64,000 bases of DNA, from contig NZ_KB905343.1 of the NCBI RefSeq assembly GCF_000378765.1, positions 665,218 to 729,217 on the forward strand, read 5' to 3'. Positions 52,497 to 61,470 of the stretch are shown here, piece by piece. Position 1 is the stretch's first letter, and each line of letters begins with the position of its first letter. Both the position numbers and the translations under genes were made by a program. Under the pieces are notes generated by a model that made no database searches, was not told the DNA's origin, and was given only the letters and a program-made list of their open reading frames with translations. This stretch comes from Psychroflexus tropicus DSM 15496 (GTDB lineage Bacteria > Bacteroidota > Bacteroidia > Flavobacteriales > Flavobacteriaceae).

Positions 52497-53078
52497 TTAG
52501 TTAAATTTAAAATTTAAAGTTAAGCCATAGTCTATGTTACCACTTAAATAATTAGGTTCAAAATTAGGCTTCAAAGATAAGTCTTTGGAGACATCAAATT
52601 GTCTGAGGTGGGCATCTACATTAGCATCTACAATATTTAATAAATAAAAGGCTACTGTCGCCAGAATAGCAAATTCTTTATTTTGTCTGAATTGCTTTTG
52701 AGCATTGATGAGTGCATCGTTTTGTAGGACGCCCTGAAACTCATCGTCTGTAAAACCAGCAAGACGTCTCTTATAGGCATCTCTGTATCTATTATATTCA
52801 CTGTCATTTTGAAAAACAAGATATAAGCTGGTCCCAATTCCAGCGTATACCAGTGGTATCTTCCAATAACTGCCATTATAGGCCTGTCCTAAACCTGGTA
52901 GTACAGCCGAGTAAAAGGCAGATCTTGCTGGAGCCAGTGGGTCATAAAGGTCAAGCTTGAAGGCATCTTTAGTAGAAGTCATGGAACTTTCAACATTCAA
53001 GCTGTCTTTTTCCTGTCCATTGGAATAAAAGACTACACCTACAACAAATAGAAGACAGTAGAGCAGTTTATGAGTCAC
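52497..53078 (-). CDS. DUF5683 membrane-associated protein
   Basis: A 193-residue protein with an N-terminal signal peptide (about 1-21, ending VFYSNGQ). The motif DPLAPARSAFYSAVLPGLGQ-AYNGSYWK, with a GLGQ turn, followed by hydrophobic stretches VYAGIGTSLYLVF and LATVAFYLLNIVDANVDAHL, matches DUF5683. Likely an envelope protein. It overlaps parB by 11 bp; this parAB-DUF5683-dapB order recurs in flavobacteria. Confidence 0.85.
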   Translation of the reverse strand: MTHKLLYCLLFVVGVVFYSNGQEKDSLNVESSMTSTKDAFKLDLYDPLAPARSAFYSAVLPGLGQAYNGSYWKIPLVYAGIGTSLYLVFQNDSEYNRYRDAYKRRLAGFTDDEFQGVLQNDALINAQKQFRQNKEFAILATVAFYLLNIVDANVDAHLRQFDVSKDLSLKPNFEPNYLSGNIDYGLTLNFKFN

Positions 53079-53967
53079 CCTGAATTAATTTTTTAATTCT
53101 TTGAAAATCCTCATCAGAGGAGAAGGGTACAATCAGTTTACCATTACCTTTTTTGTTGACCTTCAATTCCACTTTAGCGCCAAAATAAGAGGATATTTGT
53201 TTTAAAGCTTTTTGCTTTTTTTCATCGACTCTTGGTTTTTCTTTTTCTTTGGAATTAGTTCCATCCTGCATCTTTCTGACTAATGCTTCGGTCTCTCTAA
53301 CTGAAAGTTTATCCTTTAAGATTTTTTCGTAAACTTGAAGCTGAACATCGGTATTGTTTATATTGATAAGTGCCCGACCATGACCCATACTCAAAAACCC
53401 ATCTCGCATGCCTGTTTGTATGATTGGATCAAGCTTTAAGAGTCTTAAATAATTGGCAATAGTGGATCTGTTTTTTCCTACTCTGTCACTCAACTCTTCC
53501 TGGGTCAGATCAATCTCATCAATAAGCCTTTGGTAAGAAAGAGCGACTTCAATAGGATCTAAATCCTGTCTCTGAATATTTTCAACTAAAGCCATTTCCA
53601 AAGACTCCTGATCATTCGCGATTCTGATGTAAGCAGGAATCGTCTCAAGACCAAGCATTTTAGAAGCCCGGTAACGTCGTTCACCAGAAACCAGTTGGTA
53701 CTTGTTGAAATCTAATTTCCGAACGGTAATGGGTTGAATAACTCCTAGCTCCTTTATAGAAGAAGCTAATTCTTTAAGCGCATCTTCACTAAAACTTGTC
53801 CTAGGCTGAAAAGGGTTGACTTCTATAGCTTCAAGGCTCAATTCGACAATATTGCCCACTACCTTATCGGCGTTCTTATCTTCTGCAGATTTGATATCAT
53901 TTTCAGGATCGTTCAATAAGGCCGAGAGGCCTCTTCCTAGCGCTTTTTTCTTTGTCGTTTTGGCCAT
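53068..53967 (-). CDS. parB: Chromosome partitioning protein ParB
   Basis: A 299-residue ParB. N-terminal LGRGLSALLND; the CTPase/nuclease-like core has VNPFQPRTSF, IKELGVIQPITVRKL, GERRYRASKMLGLETIPAYI, and NIQRQDLDPIEVALSYQRLI. A HTH (about 150-200, TQEELSDRVGKNRSTIANYL) binds parS, and a C-terminal dimer domain ends the protein. It spreads from parS sites as a CTP-gated clamp. No parS was found in this window. It is 3 bases after parA. Confidence 0.95.
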   Translation of the reverse strand: MAKTTKKKALGRGLSALLNDPENDIKSAEDKNADKVVGNIVELSLEAIEVNPFQPRTSFSEDALKELASSIKELGVIQPITVRKLDFNKYQLVSGERRYRASKMLGLETIPAYIRIANDQESLEMALVENIQRQDLDPIEVALSYQRLIDEIDLTQEELSDRVGKNRSTIANYLRLLKLDPIIQTGMRDGFLSMGHGRALININNTDVQLQVYEKILKDKLSVRETEALVRKMQDGTNSKEKEKPRVDEKKQKALKQISSYFGAKVELKVNKKGNGKLIVPFSSDEDFQRIKKLIQGDS

Positions 53968-53970
53968 GAA

Positions 53971-54735
53971 TTATTTTGACTTTTTGATGATTTCTTCAGC
54001 TAGACTTAGGTAGTTGTTAGCACCCTTGCTCGCTGCATCATATTTTATTATACTTTCTCCGTAACTCGGAGCTTCGCTTAAACGTACATTTCGTTGTATA
54101 ATTGTTTCGAACACCATATCATTGAAGTGTTTTTTGACTTCTTCAACTACCTGATTGGACAAGCGTAATCTTGAATCATACATCGTAAGCAATAGTCCTT
54201 CAATACTCAATTGCTGATTATGAATTTTCTGTACGCTTTTAATGGTATTAAGTAATTTTCCCAAACCTTCCAGTGCAAAATATTCACATTGAATAGGAAT
54301 AAGCACAGAGTCTGAAGCCGTAAGTGCATTTAAAGTAAGAAGCCCTAGGGATGGTGCACAGTCGATCAATATATAATCGAATTTAGACTTGATAGATTCA
54401 AGAGCATCTTTAAGCATATACTCTCTTCTTTCCATATCAACCAATTCTAGTTCTATGGCTACAAGATCTATATGGGACGGAATCAATTCCAGGTTAGGAG
54501 AGTCGGTTTCTATAATAGCTTCTTCAGCATTCTTAGTGTGTTCTAAAAGTTGGTAAGTACCAAGATCTACGGTTTCAATATCGATACCTAAGCCCGACGT
54601 TGCATTCGCTTGAGGGTCTGCATCGATGAGTAAGACTTTCTTTTCTAAAACACCTAGAGCTGCTGCAAGGTTAACTGCTGTTGTTGTTTTACCTACACCT
54701 CCTTTTTGGTTTGCAATCGAAATTATTTTCCCCAT
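53971..54735 (-). CDS. parA: Chromosome partitioning ATPase ParA
   Basis: A 254-residue Walker-type ATPase. The deviant Walker A KGGVGKTTTAVNLAAALG is at 10-27, A' DADPQANATSGLG near 40, and Walker B YILIDCAPSLGLLTLNAL near 120. It forms DNA-bound gradients that move ParB-parS complexes. It heads the parA-parB-DUF5683-dapB-lepB-wbqC run. A short palindrome lies upstream (54777-54792). Confidence 0.95.
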   Translation of the reverse strand: MGKIISIANQKGGVGKTTTAVNLAAALGVLEKKVLLIDADPQANATSGLGIDIETVDLGTYQLLEHTKNAEEAIIETDSPNLELIPSHIDLVAIELELVDMERREYMLKDALESIKSKFDYILIDCAPSLGLLTLNALTASDSVLIPIQCEYFALEGLGKLLNTIKSVQKIHNQQLSIEGLLLTMYDSRLRLSNQVVEEVKKHFNDMVFETIIQRNVRLSEAPSYGESIIKYDAASKGANNYLSLAEEIIKKSK

Positions 54736-54776
54736 TAAATTTCTAAATTATGAGTTGTAAAATTACAATTAATTAT

Positions 54777-54792
54777 GGCATACAAATATGCC
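54777..54792. repeat. Palindrome upstream of parA
   Basis: GGCATA, spacer CAAA, TATGCC. Perfect 6-bp arms about 42 bases upstream of the parA ATG. It could be an operator for ParA or an unrelated regulator. Confidence 0.35.
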
Positions 54793-54821
54793 TTATCAAG
54801 ATTTGATCTCTAAGTCTATTT

Positions 54822-55703
54822 TTATTTTTTCTTTTGGGCTCGGATCATTTGTTCAAGCTGATCCCACATTTCTGGGGTAACCATTTCCAGTAGGTTAAAC
54901 TGTCCTGCGCCTTGAAGCCATTCTCCACCATCAATAGTGATGACTTCTCCGTTCAGGTAATGTGCAAAATCAGAAACCAGGTAAGCAGCTAGATTAGCAA
55001 GTTCTTGATGATCACCTACTCTTTTGAGAGGTACTTTTTTAGCCAGATCGAATTTTTCTTTCAAGTCTCCGGGAAGAAGTCTGTCCCAGGCGCCTTTTGT
55101 TGGAAAAGGACCAGGAGCTATGGCGTTAAATCGAATACCGTATTTAGCCCATTCTACAGCCAAAGACCTTGTCATGGCTAAAACCCCAGCTTTAGCAGTA
55201 GCACTTGGTACCACATAGGCGGAGCCTGTCCAGGCATAAGTGGTCACAATATTAAGTACCGTTTTATTAGTTTGCTTTTTATCAATCCAGTGTTTTCCCA
55301 TGGCTAAAGTACAATTCTTTGAGCCTTTAAGGACAATGTCAATGATGGTGTCAAAGGCGTTTGCAGATAGTCTCTCGGTAGGAGATATAAAGTTTCCTGC
55401 TGCATTGTTCAATAAAATGTCTATTTCTCCAAAAGCCTCATGTGCTTTTTCAATCATAGACTCTACTTCTCCATAATTCCTTACATCGCATTTAACAGGA
55501 AGACACTTCCCACCCGTTTCATCTTGCATAGAAGCGGCTGTAGTTTTGAGTTTTTCTAAATTTCTACTGGTTATAACTACGTTGGCTCCAAGTTCCATAA
55601 AATAGGTAGACATAGATTTACCTAATCCACTGCCTCCACCAGTTACAATTATCGTCTTGCCTTGTAGGGCATCATCACGTAACATTTTCTTTTTAAAATC
55701 CAT
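54822..55703 (-). CDS. Short-chain dehydrogenase, 2,4-dienoyl-CoA reductase-like
   Basis: A 293-residue classical SDR. TGGGSGLGKSMSTYFMELG is the NAD(P) motif at about 21-39, NNAAGNFISPTERLS near 98, then active-site Tyr-Ala-Trp and Ser/Lys region VPSATAKAGVLAMTRSLA, and AIAPGPFPTKGA. The PSATAKAG form without the usual YxxxK, and the NFISPTERLS segment, resemble peroxisomal-type dienoyl-CoA reductases of fatty-acid degradation. Substrate not proved. Single gene between parA and menA. Confidence 0.85.
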   Translation of the reverse strand: MDFKKKMLRDDALQGKTIIVTGGGSGLGKSMSTYFMELGANVVITSRNLEKLKTTAASMQDETGGKCLPVKCDVRNYGEVESMIEKAHEAFGEIDILLNNAAGNFISPTERLSANAFDTIIDIVLKGSKNCTLAMGKHWIDKKQTNKTVLNIVTTYAWTGSAYVVPSATAKAGVLAMTRSLAVEWAKYGIRFNAIAPGPFPTKGAWDRLLPGDLKEKFDLAKKVPLKRVGDHQELANLAAYLVSDFAHYLNGEVITIDGGEWLQGAGQFNLLEMVTPEMWDQLEQMIRAQKKK

Positions 55704-55765
55704 TGATTATTTTTTTCCAATTTACAAATTAAACCTTCAATGTCAAGCTATCTTTAAATTCAATT

Positions 55766-56677
55766 TCAGCTAAAACATAAAATCAGAAAAAAAGAAAGAG
55801 AGAGTAGAAACGTACTTAAGGCCACTTTTTTTAATTCAGGATCGAGGGTTCTTGGATCTTTATATTTTAAAACCTTTTTTAAATGTATTAATATTGGCAT
55901 GAAAGCTAATAGACTTACAAGTATTAAAGAGTTTTGAAATGCCGGATAAGTAATCAAAAAGAAGTAGAAACCCAGGAGGGCTAAAACGATTAAAATGGTA
56001 TGATAGATTTTGGCAAAGGATTTACCAAAGATGACTACTAAAGTATTCTTTTGAGATTTTTTGTCGCTGTATTCATCTCTCATATTATTAAGATTTAATA
56101 CAGCACTACTTAAACAACCAATGGTACTGGCGGGCAACAATAACCAATAATCCAGTTGTTTTATCATTAAAAAATTAACGCCTAAAACGCTAACCAATCC
56201 AAAAAAAATGAATACAAATACGTCTCCAAGACCACGATAGCCATAAGCTGAATCTCCTACGGTATATTTGATAGCGGCAACTAGGGCAGCTATACCAAGT
56301 CCTATAAATAAAAGGCTCAATAAAAAGTTATCTTTTCCAAAACTGAAATAAATAAGCGTGAGAGCAGATGTAGCCGTAAGGACTGTAGTGATAATCATCC
56401 CCTTTTTCATCTCTCGATCCGTAATAACTCCACTTTGCAGAGCTCGCATGGGACCTATTCTATCAGTATTATCAGTTCCTTTAACACCATCGCCATAGTC
56501 ATTGGCAAAGTTGGATAAAATTTGAAGTCCCAAAGTGGTGGCAATAGCCAGCCAGAAGATGGTAGAGTTAAATTCAGCATGAACAAACGCTACACCAGAA
56601 CCTACTAAAATTCCTGAAAGAGATAGAGGTAAGGTTCGCAAACGTGCTGCAGAAATCCAGGCTACGGTTTTCGTCAT
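55766..56677 (-). CDS. menA: 1,4-dihydroxy-2-naphthoate prenyltransferase
   Basis: A 303-residue membrane prenyltransferase of menaquinone synthesis. The first Asp-rich motif is in NFANDYGDGVKGTDN near 60-75, the second in NNMRDEYSDKKSQKNT near 198, and GALQSG-like RIGPMRALQSGVIT follows the first. About nine hydrophobic segments are visible. It attaches a polyprenyl chain to the naphthoate ring, fitting a menaquinone-using flavobacterium. It lies 3 bases after purB and is probably co-transcribed. Confidence 0.92.
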   Translation of the reverse strand: MTKTVAWISAARLRTLPLSLSGILVGSGVAFVHAEFNSTIFWLAIATTLGLQILSNFANDYGDGVKGTDNTDRIGPMRALQSGVITDREMKKGMIITTVLTATSALTLIYFSFGKDNFLLSLLFIGLGIAALVAAIKYTVGDSAYGYRGLGDVFVFIFFGLVSVLGVNFLMIKQLDYWLLLPASTIGCLSSAVLNLNNMRDEYSDKKSQKNTLVVIFGKSFAKIYHTILIVLALLGFYFFLITYPAFQNSLILVSLLAFMPILIHLKKVLKYKDPRTLDPELKKVALSTFLLSLSFFLILCFS

Positions 56678-56680
56678 AGC

Positions 56681-58018
56681 TTATATACCAGTATAATTTG
56701 AGGGGGTGATAGATTTTAGCTCCTTTTTTATGGCTTCAGTAACGTCCAAAGATTCAATAAAAGAAGAAATACTTTCTTTATTTATTTTACTGTTAGTACG
56801 AGTTAAGCCTTTAAGCGCTTCATAAGGATTCTCGTAATTTTCTCTTCTTAATATAGTTTGTATAGCTTCAGCAACTACCGCCCAATTGTCTTCGAGATCG
56901 CTTTTTAATTTATCTTCGTTCAGAACCAGCTTATAAAGTCCTTTATTGGTGGATTTTAAGGCGATAAGCATATGTCCTAATGGAACGCCAATATTTCGTA
57001 AAACCGTACTATCAGTAAGGTCACGTTGTAAACGGCTAACTGGAAGCTTTGCAGACAAATGTTCAAGTAGCGCGTTGGCGATACCAAGATTTCCTTCAGA
57101 ATTTTCAAAATCGATGGGATTGACTTTATGAGGCATTGCCGAAGAACCAACTTCCCCTTTTTTAATTTTCTGCTTGAAGTAATCCATAGATACATAACTC
57201 CAGATGTCTTTATCGAAGTCTAAAAGAATGGTATTGATTCGCTTCATGGCATCAAACATGGAAGCCATGTTATCGTAGTGTTCTATTTGAGTAGTAGGGA
57301 AGGAGTGTTTTAATTTGAGTCTGGACTCTACAAAATCTTTTCCAAAGGCTTTCCAGTCAATTTCAGGATAGGCTACTTTATGAGCATTAAAATTACCTGT
57401 TGCTCCACCAAACTTAGCTGATGAAGGTATAGCTATAAGTTGATTTAATTGTTCTTTCAATCTTACAACAAAAACTTCCATTTCTTTTCCTAAACGTGTT
57501 GGAGAGGCAGGCTGTCCGTGAGTTCTGGCTAGCATAGGAATATCATTCCAGTCTTTAACCTTATCGCTTATTTTTTCTACAACAGCTTCTAGTTCTGGAA
57601 CATAAACCTGATGAATAGCTTCCAATAAACTTAAAGGCACTGCGGTGTTATTAATATCCTGAGAGGTAAGCCCAAAATGAATGAACTCTTTGGACGTTTT
57701 TAAGTTCAAATGATCCATGCGCTCCTTGATAAAGTATTCAACAGCCTTAACATCGTGATTGGTTACTTTTTCAATCGATTTGATATGTTCTGCATCCTCA
57801 ATAGAAAAGTCTAAATAAATAGACCTTAAACTTGGATATAAAGCTTTATCAACGGCTTTAAGTTGTGGAAGAGGCAATTCACATAAAGCGATGAAATATT
57901 CAATTTCAACACGTACTCTGTATTTTATTAGGGCATGTTCGCTAAAAAAGTTACTTAGCGACTTGGTTTTCGCTGAATATCGACCATCAATAGGTGAAAT
58001 GGCATCAAGAGGATTCAT
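56681..58018 (-). CDS. purB: Adenylosuccinate lyase
   Basis: A 445-residue fumarase-superfamily enzyme acting at two steps of purine synthesis (SAICAR and adenylosuccinate). Motifs: SPIDGRYSAKTKSLSNFFSE near the start, FGLTSQDINNTAVPL, ARTHGQPASPTRLGKEM, KFGGATGNFNAH, and the signature GSSAMPHKVNPIDFEN near 290. The first gene of a unit with menA; promoter at 58042-58049. Confidence 0.96.
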   Translation of the reverse strand: MNPLDAISPIDGRYSAKTKSLSNFFSEHALIKYRVRVEIEYFIALCELPLPQLKAVDKALYPSLRSIYLDFSIEDAEHIKSIEKVTNHDVKAVEYFIKERMDHLNLKTSKEFIHFGLTSQDINNTAVPLSLLEAIHQVYVPELEAVVEKISDKVKDWNDIPMLARTHGQPASPTRLGKEMEVFVVRLKEQLNQLIAIPSSAKFGGATGNFNAHKVAYPEIDWKAFGKDFVESRLKLKHSFPTTQIEHYDNMASMFDAMKRINTILLDFDKDIWSYVSMDYFKQKIKKGEVGSSAMPHKVNPIDFENSEGNLGIANALLEHLSAKLPVSRLQRDLTDSTVLRNIGVPLGHMLIALKSTNKGLYKLVLNEDKLKSDLEDNWAVVAEAIQTILRRENYENPYEALKGLTRTNSKINKESISSFIESLDVTEAIKKELKSITPSNYTGI

Positions 58019-58041
58019 GAATCGGATTTTAATTTAGCTAG

Positions 58042-58049
58042 CAAATATA
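58042..58049 (-). promoter_or_regulatory. purB promoter -7 element
   Basis: TATATTTG on the minus strand, 23 bases before the ATG, matches TAnnTTTG. Confidence 0.65.
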
Positions 58050-58128
58050 AGCTTTAGGGGCTATATTTTTAAGTAAAAATGATTAAGTTTTCTTAGCTGT
58101 AGGTGAAGACAAATGCCGAGAATAATTA

Positions 58129-58806
58129 CTAAGCCATCAATTTTGAGACTACTTTATCCACCCCAGTAGAAGCCTTTTCAGCAAAAATTTTAATCTGATT
58201 AGACTCTGAGACGTTGGGGTTGGGATCTATAAAATAGATAGGGGTTTGTTCGGGTGCAAAATCGATAAGACCAGCGGCCGGATAGACCTGCATCGAAGTG
58301 CCAACAATGATAATAATATCGGTATCTTGAATAATTTCGATCGCCTTTTCCATCATAGGAACTGCTTCACCAAACCACACCACATGAGGTCTTAGTTGAT
58401 GTCTTTCAGTATTGACATCTCCAAGCTTCAAGTCTTCTGTCCACTTATAAATTAAGTTTTCATTTTCAACACTACGTACTTTCATCAACTCACCATGAAG
58501 ATGAATGATATTGGAACTTCCTGCACGCTCATGCAGATCGTCCACATTCTGAGTGATAATGTCAACCTTATACAAAGTTTCTAAGTCGACTAGTCGCTTA
58601 TGAGCCTCATTGGGCTCTACAGTTTTTAATTGTCTTCGCCTTTGATTATAAAAATCAAGAACCAATTCAGGATTGTTTTGAAAACCTTGAGGTGATGCGA
58701 CCTGCATCACATCATGACCTTCCCAAAGACCATCATGATCTCGGAAAGTTTTTACACCACTTTCTGCACTTATTCCTGCTCCAGTAAGTACGCTTATATG
58801 GTTCAA
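58129..58806 (-). CDS. Sir2-family NAD-dependent protein deacylase, zinc-less
   Basis: A 225-residue sirtuin. NAD motif GAGISAESG at 9-17, TFRDHDGLWEG, QNVDDLHERAG at 86-96, catalytic His104 in IHLHGEL, and RPHVVWFGE. Tyr53 and Arg56 (YNQR) match the acyl-pocket signature of class III sirtuins (CobB/SIRT5), suggesting removal of succinyl or similar groups. The protein contains no cysteine at all, so the usual four-Cys zinc site is absent. It follows the CarboxypepD_reg gene by 11 bases. Confidence 0.9.
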   Translation of the reverse strand: MNHISVLTGAGISAESGVKTFRDHDGLWEGHDVMQVASPQGFQNNPELVLDFYNQRRRQLKTVEPNEAHKRLVDLETLYKVDIITQNVDDLHERAGSSNIIHLHGELMKVRSVENENLIYKWTEDLKLGDVNTERHQLRPHVVWFGEAVPMMEKAIEIIQDTDIIIIVGTSMQVYPAAGLIDFAPEQTPIYFIDPNPNVSESNQIKIFAEKASTGVDKVVSKLMA

Positions 58807-58817
58807 AATTAGAAGGT

Positions 58818-59588
58818 TTATCTGTTTATGGCTCTGTACTCTTCATAACAGCCGTTGATGGCATCAAGAACTTGTAGGTCGTTAGCAGTAGTGATGAAAT
58901 CTCTGGAATAGTTACAGCGTTCTAAAACCTGATCTATATCGTCTTTACTAATTTGAAGGACGGCTGAAAGCGTTTCTCTGTCAAATTTATCCTGAAGTAT
59001 TTCTTTAATGCTTTGGTTAGCTTTCATTTTCCTCAAACGACGCATTTGCTTATCCTTTTTACTAAAAGTTTTATAAAGCAAATCAGCTGGGTTTGAGATA
59101 GATTGTAAAACCTTCGAAATTGCACTTTTTTGATAATTACCTCCCTCGTAAGCATAGTCTAAACCAGAAATACTATATCTATAATTATCGTAAATAGGTA
59201 TATTTTTGGCATCAATCTCGAGGTAACCCGTCAACTGGATTTCCTTAAGCTTCACTTCTTCTAAAGCGATAGCAGACTCGGTCATCTTAATCTTTACATC
59301 ACCAAACTTAGTCCAATCCTCAGTAACTTTAACTTGAATGGATCTGTAGCCCAAATAAGAAAGATAAAGCGTATCGTTTATTCTAGCTTTTATACGGAAC
59401 TGGCCTTCTTTATTGGTTGTAGACCCTTTTACCGTATTGATGTTGACGATATTTACATTTTCCAAGGGCTTATCATTAGCCGCATTGAGGACTACACCCG
59501 AAATGGTTTCCAATTCTGCATCTTGACTCCATGAAGTTATGGAGATTAATGCAATACTTAGATAAATTAATAAATGTCTTATACTCAT
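58818..59588 (-). CDS. CarboxypepD_reg-like domain secreted protein
   Basis: A 256-residue protein with a signal peptide (about 1-21, ISITSWSQ) and a carboxypeptidase-D regulatory-like domain (about 25-110): ISGVVLNAANDKPLENVNIV, KGSTTNKEGQFRIKA, DTLYLSYLGYRSIQVKV. The C-terminal half is charged and helical without a known family. This domain in Bacteroidetes often starts TonB-dependent receptors, but here no barrel follows. Role unknown; likely envelope. Confidence 0.85.
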   Translation of the reverse strand: MSIRHLLIYLSIALISITSWSQDAELETISGVVLNAANDKPLENVNIVNINTVKGSTTNKEGQFRIKARINDTLYLSYLGYRSIQVKVTEDWTKFGDVKIKMTESAIALEEVKLKEIQLTGYLEIDAKNIPIYDNYRYSISGLDYAYEGGNYQKSAISKVLQSISNPADLLYKTFSKKDKQMRRLRKMKANQSIKEILQDKFDRETLSAVLQISKDDIDQVLERCNYSRDFITTANDLQVLDAINGCYEEYRAINR

Positions 59589-59600
59589 ATGTTAAAAGTA

Positions 59601-59635
59601 GTCATTTTGATTCAATAGCATTGAATCAAAATGAC
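59601..59635 (-). terminator. Long hairpin after the DEAD-box gene
   Basis: Perfect 15-bp arms GTCATTTTGATTCAA and TTGAATCAAAATGAC around a 5-base loop. On the minus strand it follows the helicase stop by about 15 bases and precedes TACTTTTAAC. Probably a terminator or mRNA-stabilising hairpin. Confidence 0.65.
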
Positions 59636-59650
59636 ATTTTTAAGCTTTAC

Positions 59651-61402
59651 TTAATTCTTCTTTCTCCGACGCTCAAAAGAACTCTTTACACTGGAACTTC
59701 CAGCTTTTTTACCTTTAAAACCAGAAGATTTGTTTTTATCAAAACGTTTTTTGGGTTTTCGGTCTCTGCGACTTCCGCCACTTTTACGTCCTCCACCACT
59801 TTTTTGATCTTTGGTAATTTCAACATTCACGTGTCTACCCTTCAGCATAAAAGTTTCAAAGGTGTTTTGAACTTTTTCTACATCAGAAGTTGCGACATTA
59901 AAAAACGAAAACGTGTTTTTTACATCGACTTTGGCCACACCTTCACGATCCAGATTCAATTGCTCCTTGAGAAAGTCTTTTAATGACATCCAGTTGAAGC
60001 CATCTTTCTCTCCAATATTGATAAAGAAGCGTGTCTCATCTCCATAATCTCTTGCAGAGAAATTAACGTCATCCACTGAATGCTGGACAATTTTGGGAGC
60101 ATTCTTATAATAGTTGTGAAAACGTGTAAACTCTACAGAAAAGAACTTTTTGATGAGCTCCTCCTTGCTCAAATCTTCAAATTGAGCTTCTAAGTCTGGA
60201 ATAAAGGCATCAATTTCAGTGTTGATTTTAGTGCTTTTGATCTCATCAGCAAGATGAAACAATTGTTTTTGGCAGATCTCATCACCAGTTGGTAAGTCTT
60301 CCTTAGAAAACTTTTGACCGATTATTCGCTCAACTTGTTTGATTTTTCTTACTTCACTTTTGGTAACAATAACCAAAGATTTTCCTTCTTTACCAGCTCT
60401 TCCTGTTCTACCACTACGGTGAGTATAGGTTTCAATTTCATCCGGAAGCTGGTAATTGATAACGTGTGTAATGTCATCCACATCAATACCTCTAGCAGCA
60501 ACGTCTGTAGCCACAAGCATTTGAATTTGCTTCTTTCTAAAACTATTCATAACCATGTCCCTCTGAGCCTGACTCAAATCTCCATGAATAGCAGAAGCAC
60601 TATAACCATCTTCAATCAACTTTTCTGCTACCTTCTGTGTGTCTCTTTTGGTTCTACAAAAGATAACCGCATAAATATCAGGGTTAGCGTCGACAATGCG
60701 CTTTACAGCACTGTATCTATCGCGACCACCAACAATAAAATATTCGTGGCTAACTGATTTAGTAGAGATGTTTTTTTGCCCTACAGTGATTTCTTTAGGT
60801 GCTTTCATAAACTTTTTAGCAATCATCGATACCTCTTTGGGCATCGTTGCACTAAATAGCCATGTATTTTTTTGTTCTGAAGAATGAGATAATATTTCTT
60901 TAATATCTTCAAAAAAGCCCATATTCAACATTTCATCCGCTTCATCGAGCACACAGATGTTGATGCTAGATATGTCGATAATGTTTCTCTGGATCATATC
61001 CTTCATACGACCCGGAGTGGCTACAATAATTTGAGCGCCTCTTTTGATCTGTCTGGCTTGATCGGTAATGCTGGCACCACCGTAAACCGCCACTGTATTT
61101 AGATTTTGATAATACTTAGCATATTGCTTGAGTTCATTGGTAATTTGCATACACAACTCCCGAGTTGGCGAAAGAATTAACCCTTGTGTTTTCTTAGAAT
61201 TAAGGTCGATGTTCTGAATTAAAGGAAAGCCAAATGCTGCTGTTTTTCCTGTACCTGTTTGGGCTAGCGCTACCATATCGGTAGGCTCTTCGAGCAAGAT
61301 AGGTATGGTCTGAGCCTGTACCTCACTCGGGGACTCAAATCCTAAATCTTCGATTCCTCTCAAGATTTCAGGGCTTAAGCCTAATGATTCAAATGTAGTC
61401 AT
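59651..61402 (-). CDS. DEAD-box RNA helicase with DbpA-like RNA-binding domain
   Basis: A 583-residue helicase. Q motif region VQAQTIPILL, motif I AQTGTGKTAAFGFPL near 46, II DEADEM, III SAT, and VI HRSGRTGRAG near 329-338 are all present. A DbpA-type RNA-binding domain follows at about 470-545 (RFFINIGEKDGFNWMSLKDF), then a basic Lys/Arg/Gly/Ser tail. This layout resembles CsdA/DeaD used in ribosome assembly and cold growth. Single gene with promoter at 61423-61430. Confidence 0.93.
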   Translation of the reverse strand: MTTFESLGLSPEILRGIEDLGFESPSEVQAQTIPILLEEPTDMVALAQTGTGKTAAFGFPLIQNIDLNSKKTQGLILSPTRELCMQITNELKQYAKYYQNLNTVAVYGGASITDQARQIKRGAQIIVATPGRMKDMIQRNIIDISSINICVLDEADEMLNMGFFEDIKEILSHSSEQKNTWLFSATMPKEVSMIAKKFMKAPKEITVGQKNISTKSVSHEYFIVGGRDRYSAVKRIVDANPDIYAVIFCRTKRDTQKVAEKLIEDGYSASAIHGDLSQAQRDMVMNSFRKKQIQMLVATDVAARGIDVDDITHVINYQLPDEIETYTHRSGRTGRAGKEGKSLVIVTKSEVRKIKQVERIIGQKFSKEDLPTGDEICQKQLFHLADEIKSTKINTEIDAFIPDLEAQFEDLSKEELIKKFFSVEFTRFHNYYKNAPKIVQHSVDDVNFSARDYGDETRFFINIGEKDGFNWMSLKDFLKEQLNLDREGVAKVDVKNTFSFFNVATSDVEKVQNTFETFMLKGRHVNVEITKDQKSGGGRKSGGSRRDRKPKKRFDKNKSSGFKGKKAGSSSVKSSFERRRKKN

Positions 61403-61422
61403 ATGTAATTTAAAAATAGGTG

Positions 61423-61430
61423 CAAAGGTA
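61423..61430 (-). promoter_or_regulatory. DEAD-box helicase promoter -7 element
   Basis: TACCTTTG on the minus strand, 20 bases before the ATG, matches TAnnTTTG. Confidence 0.6.
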
Positions 61431-61470
61431 CGTATTCCTAAATTGGTTATATGAAGTATTTGCTTTTAAT

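Noticed and set aside
52497-54735. parS site near parAB
   Set aside because: I looked for the TGTTnCACGTGnAACA type. CACGTG occurs near 50390 and 59829 but without the flanks.
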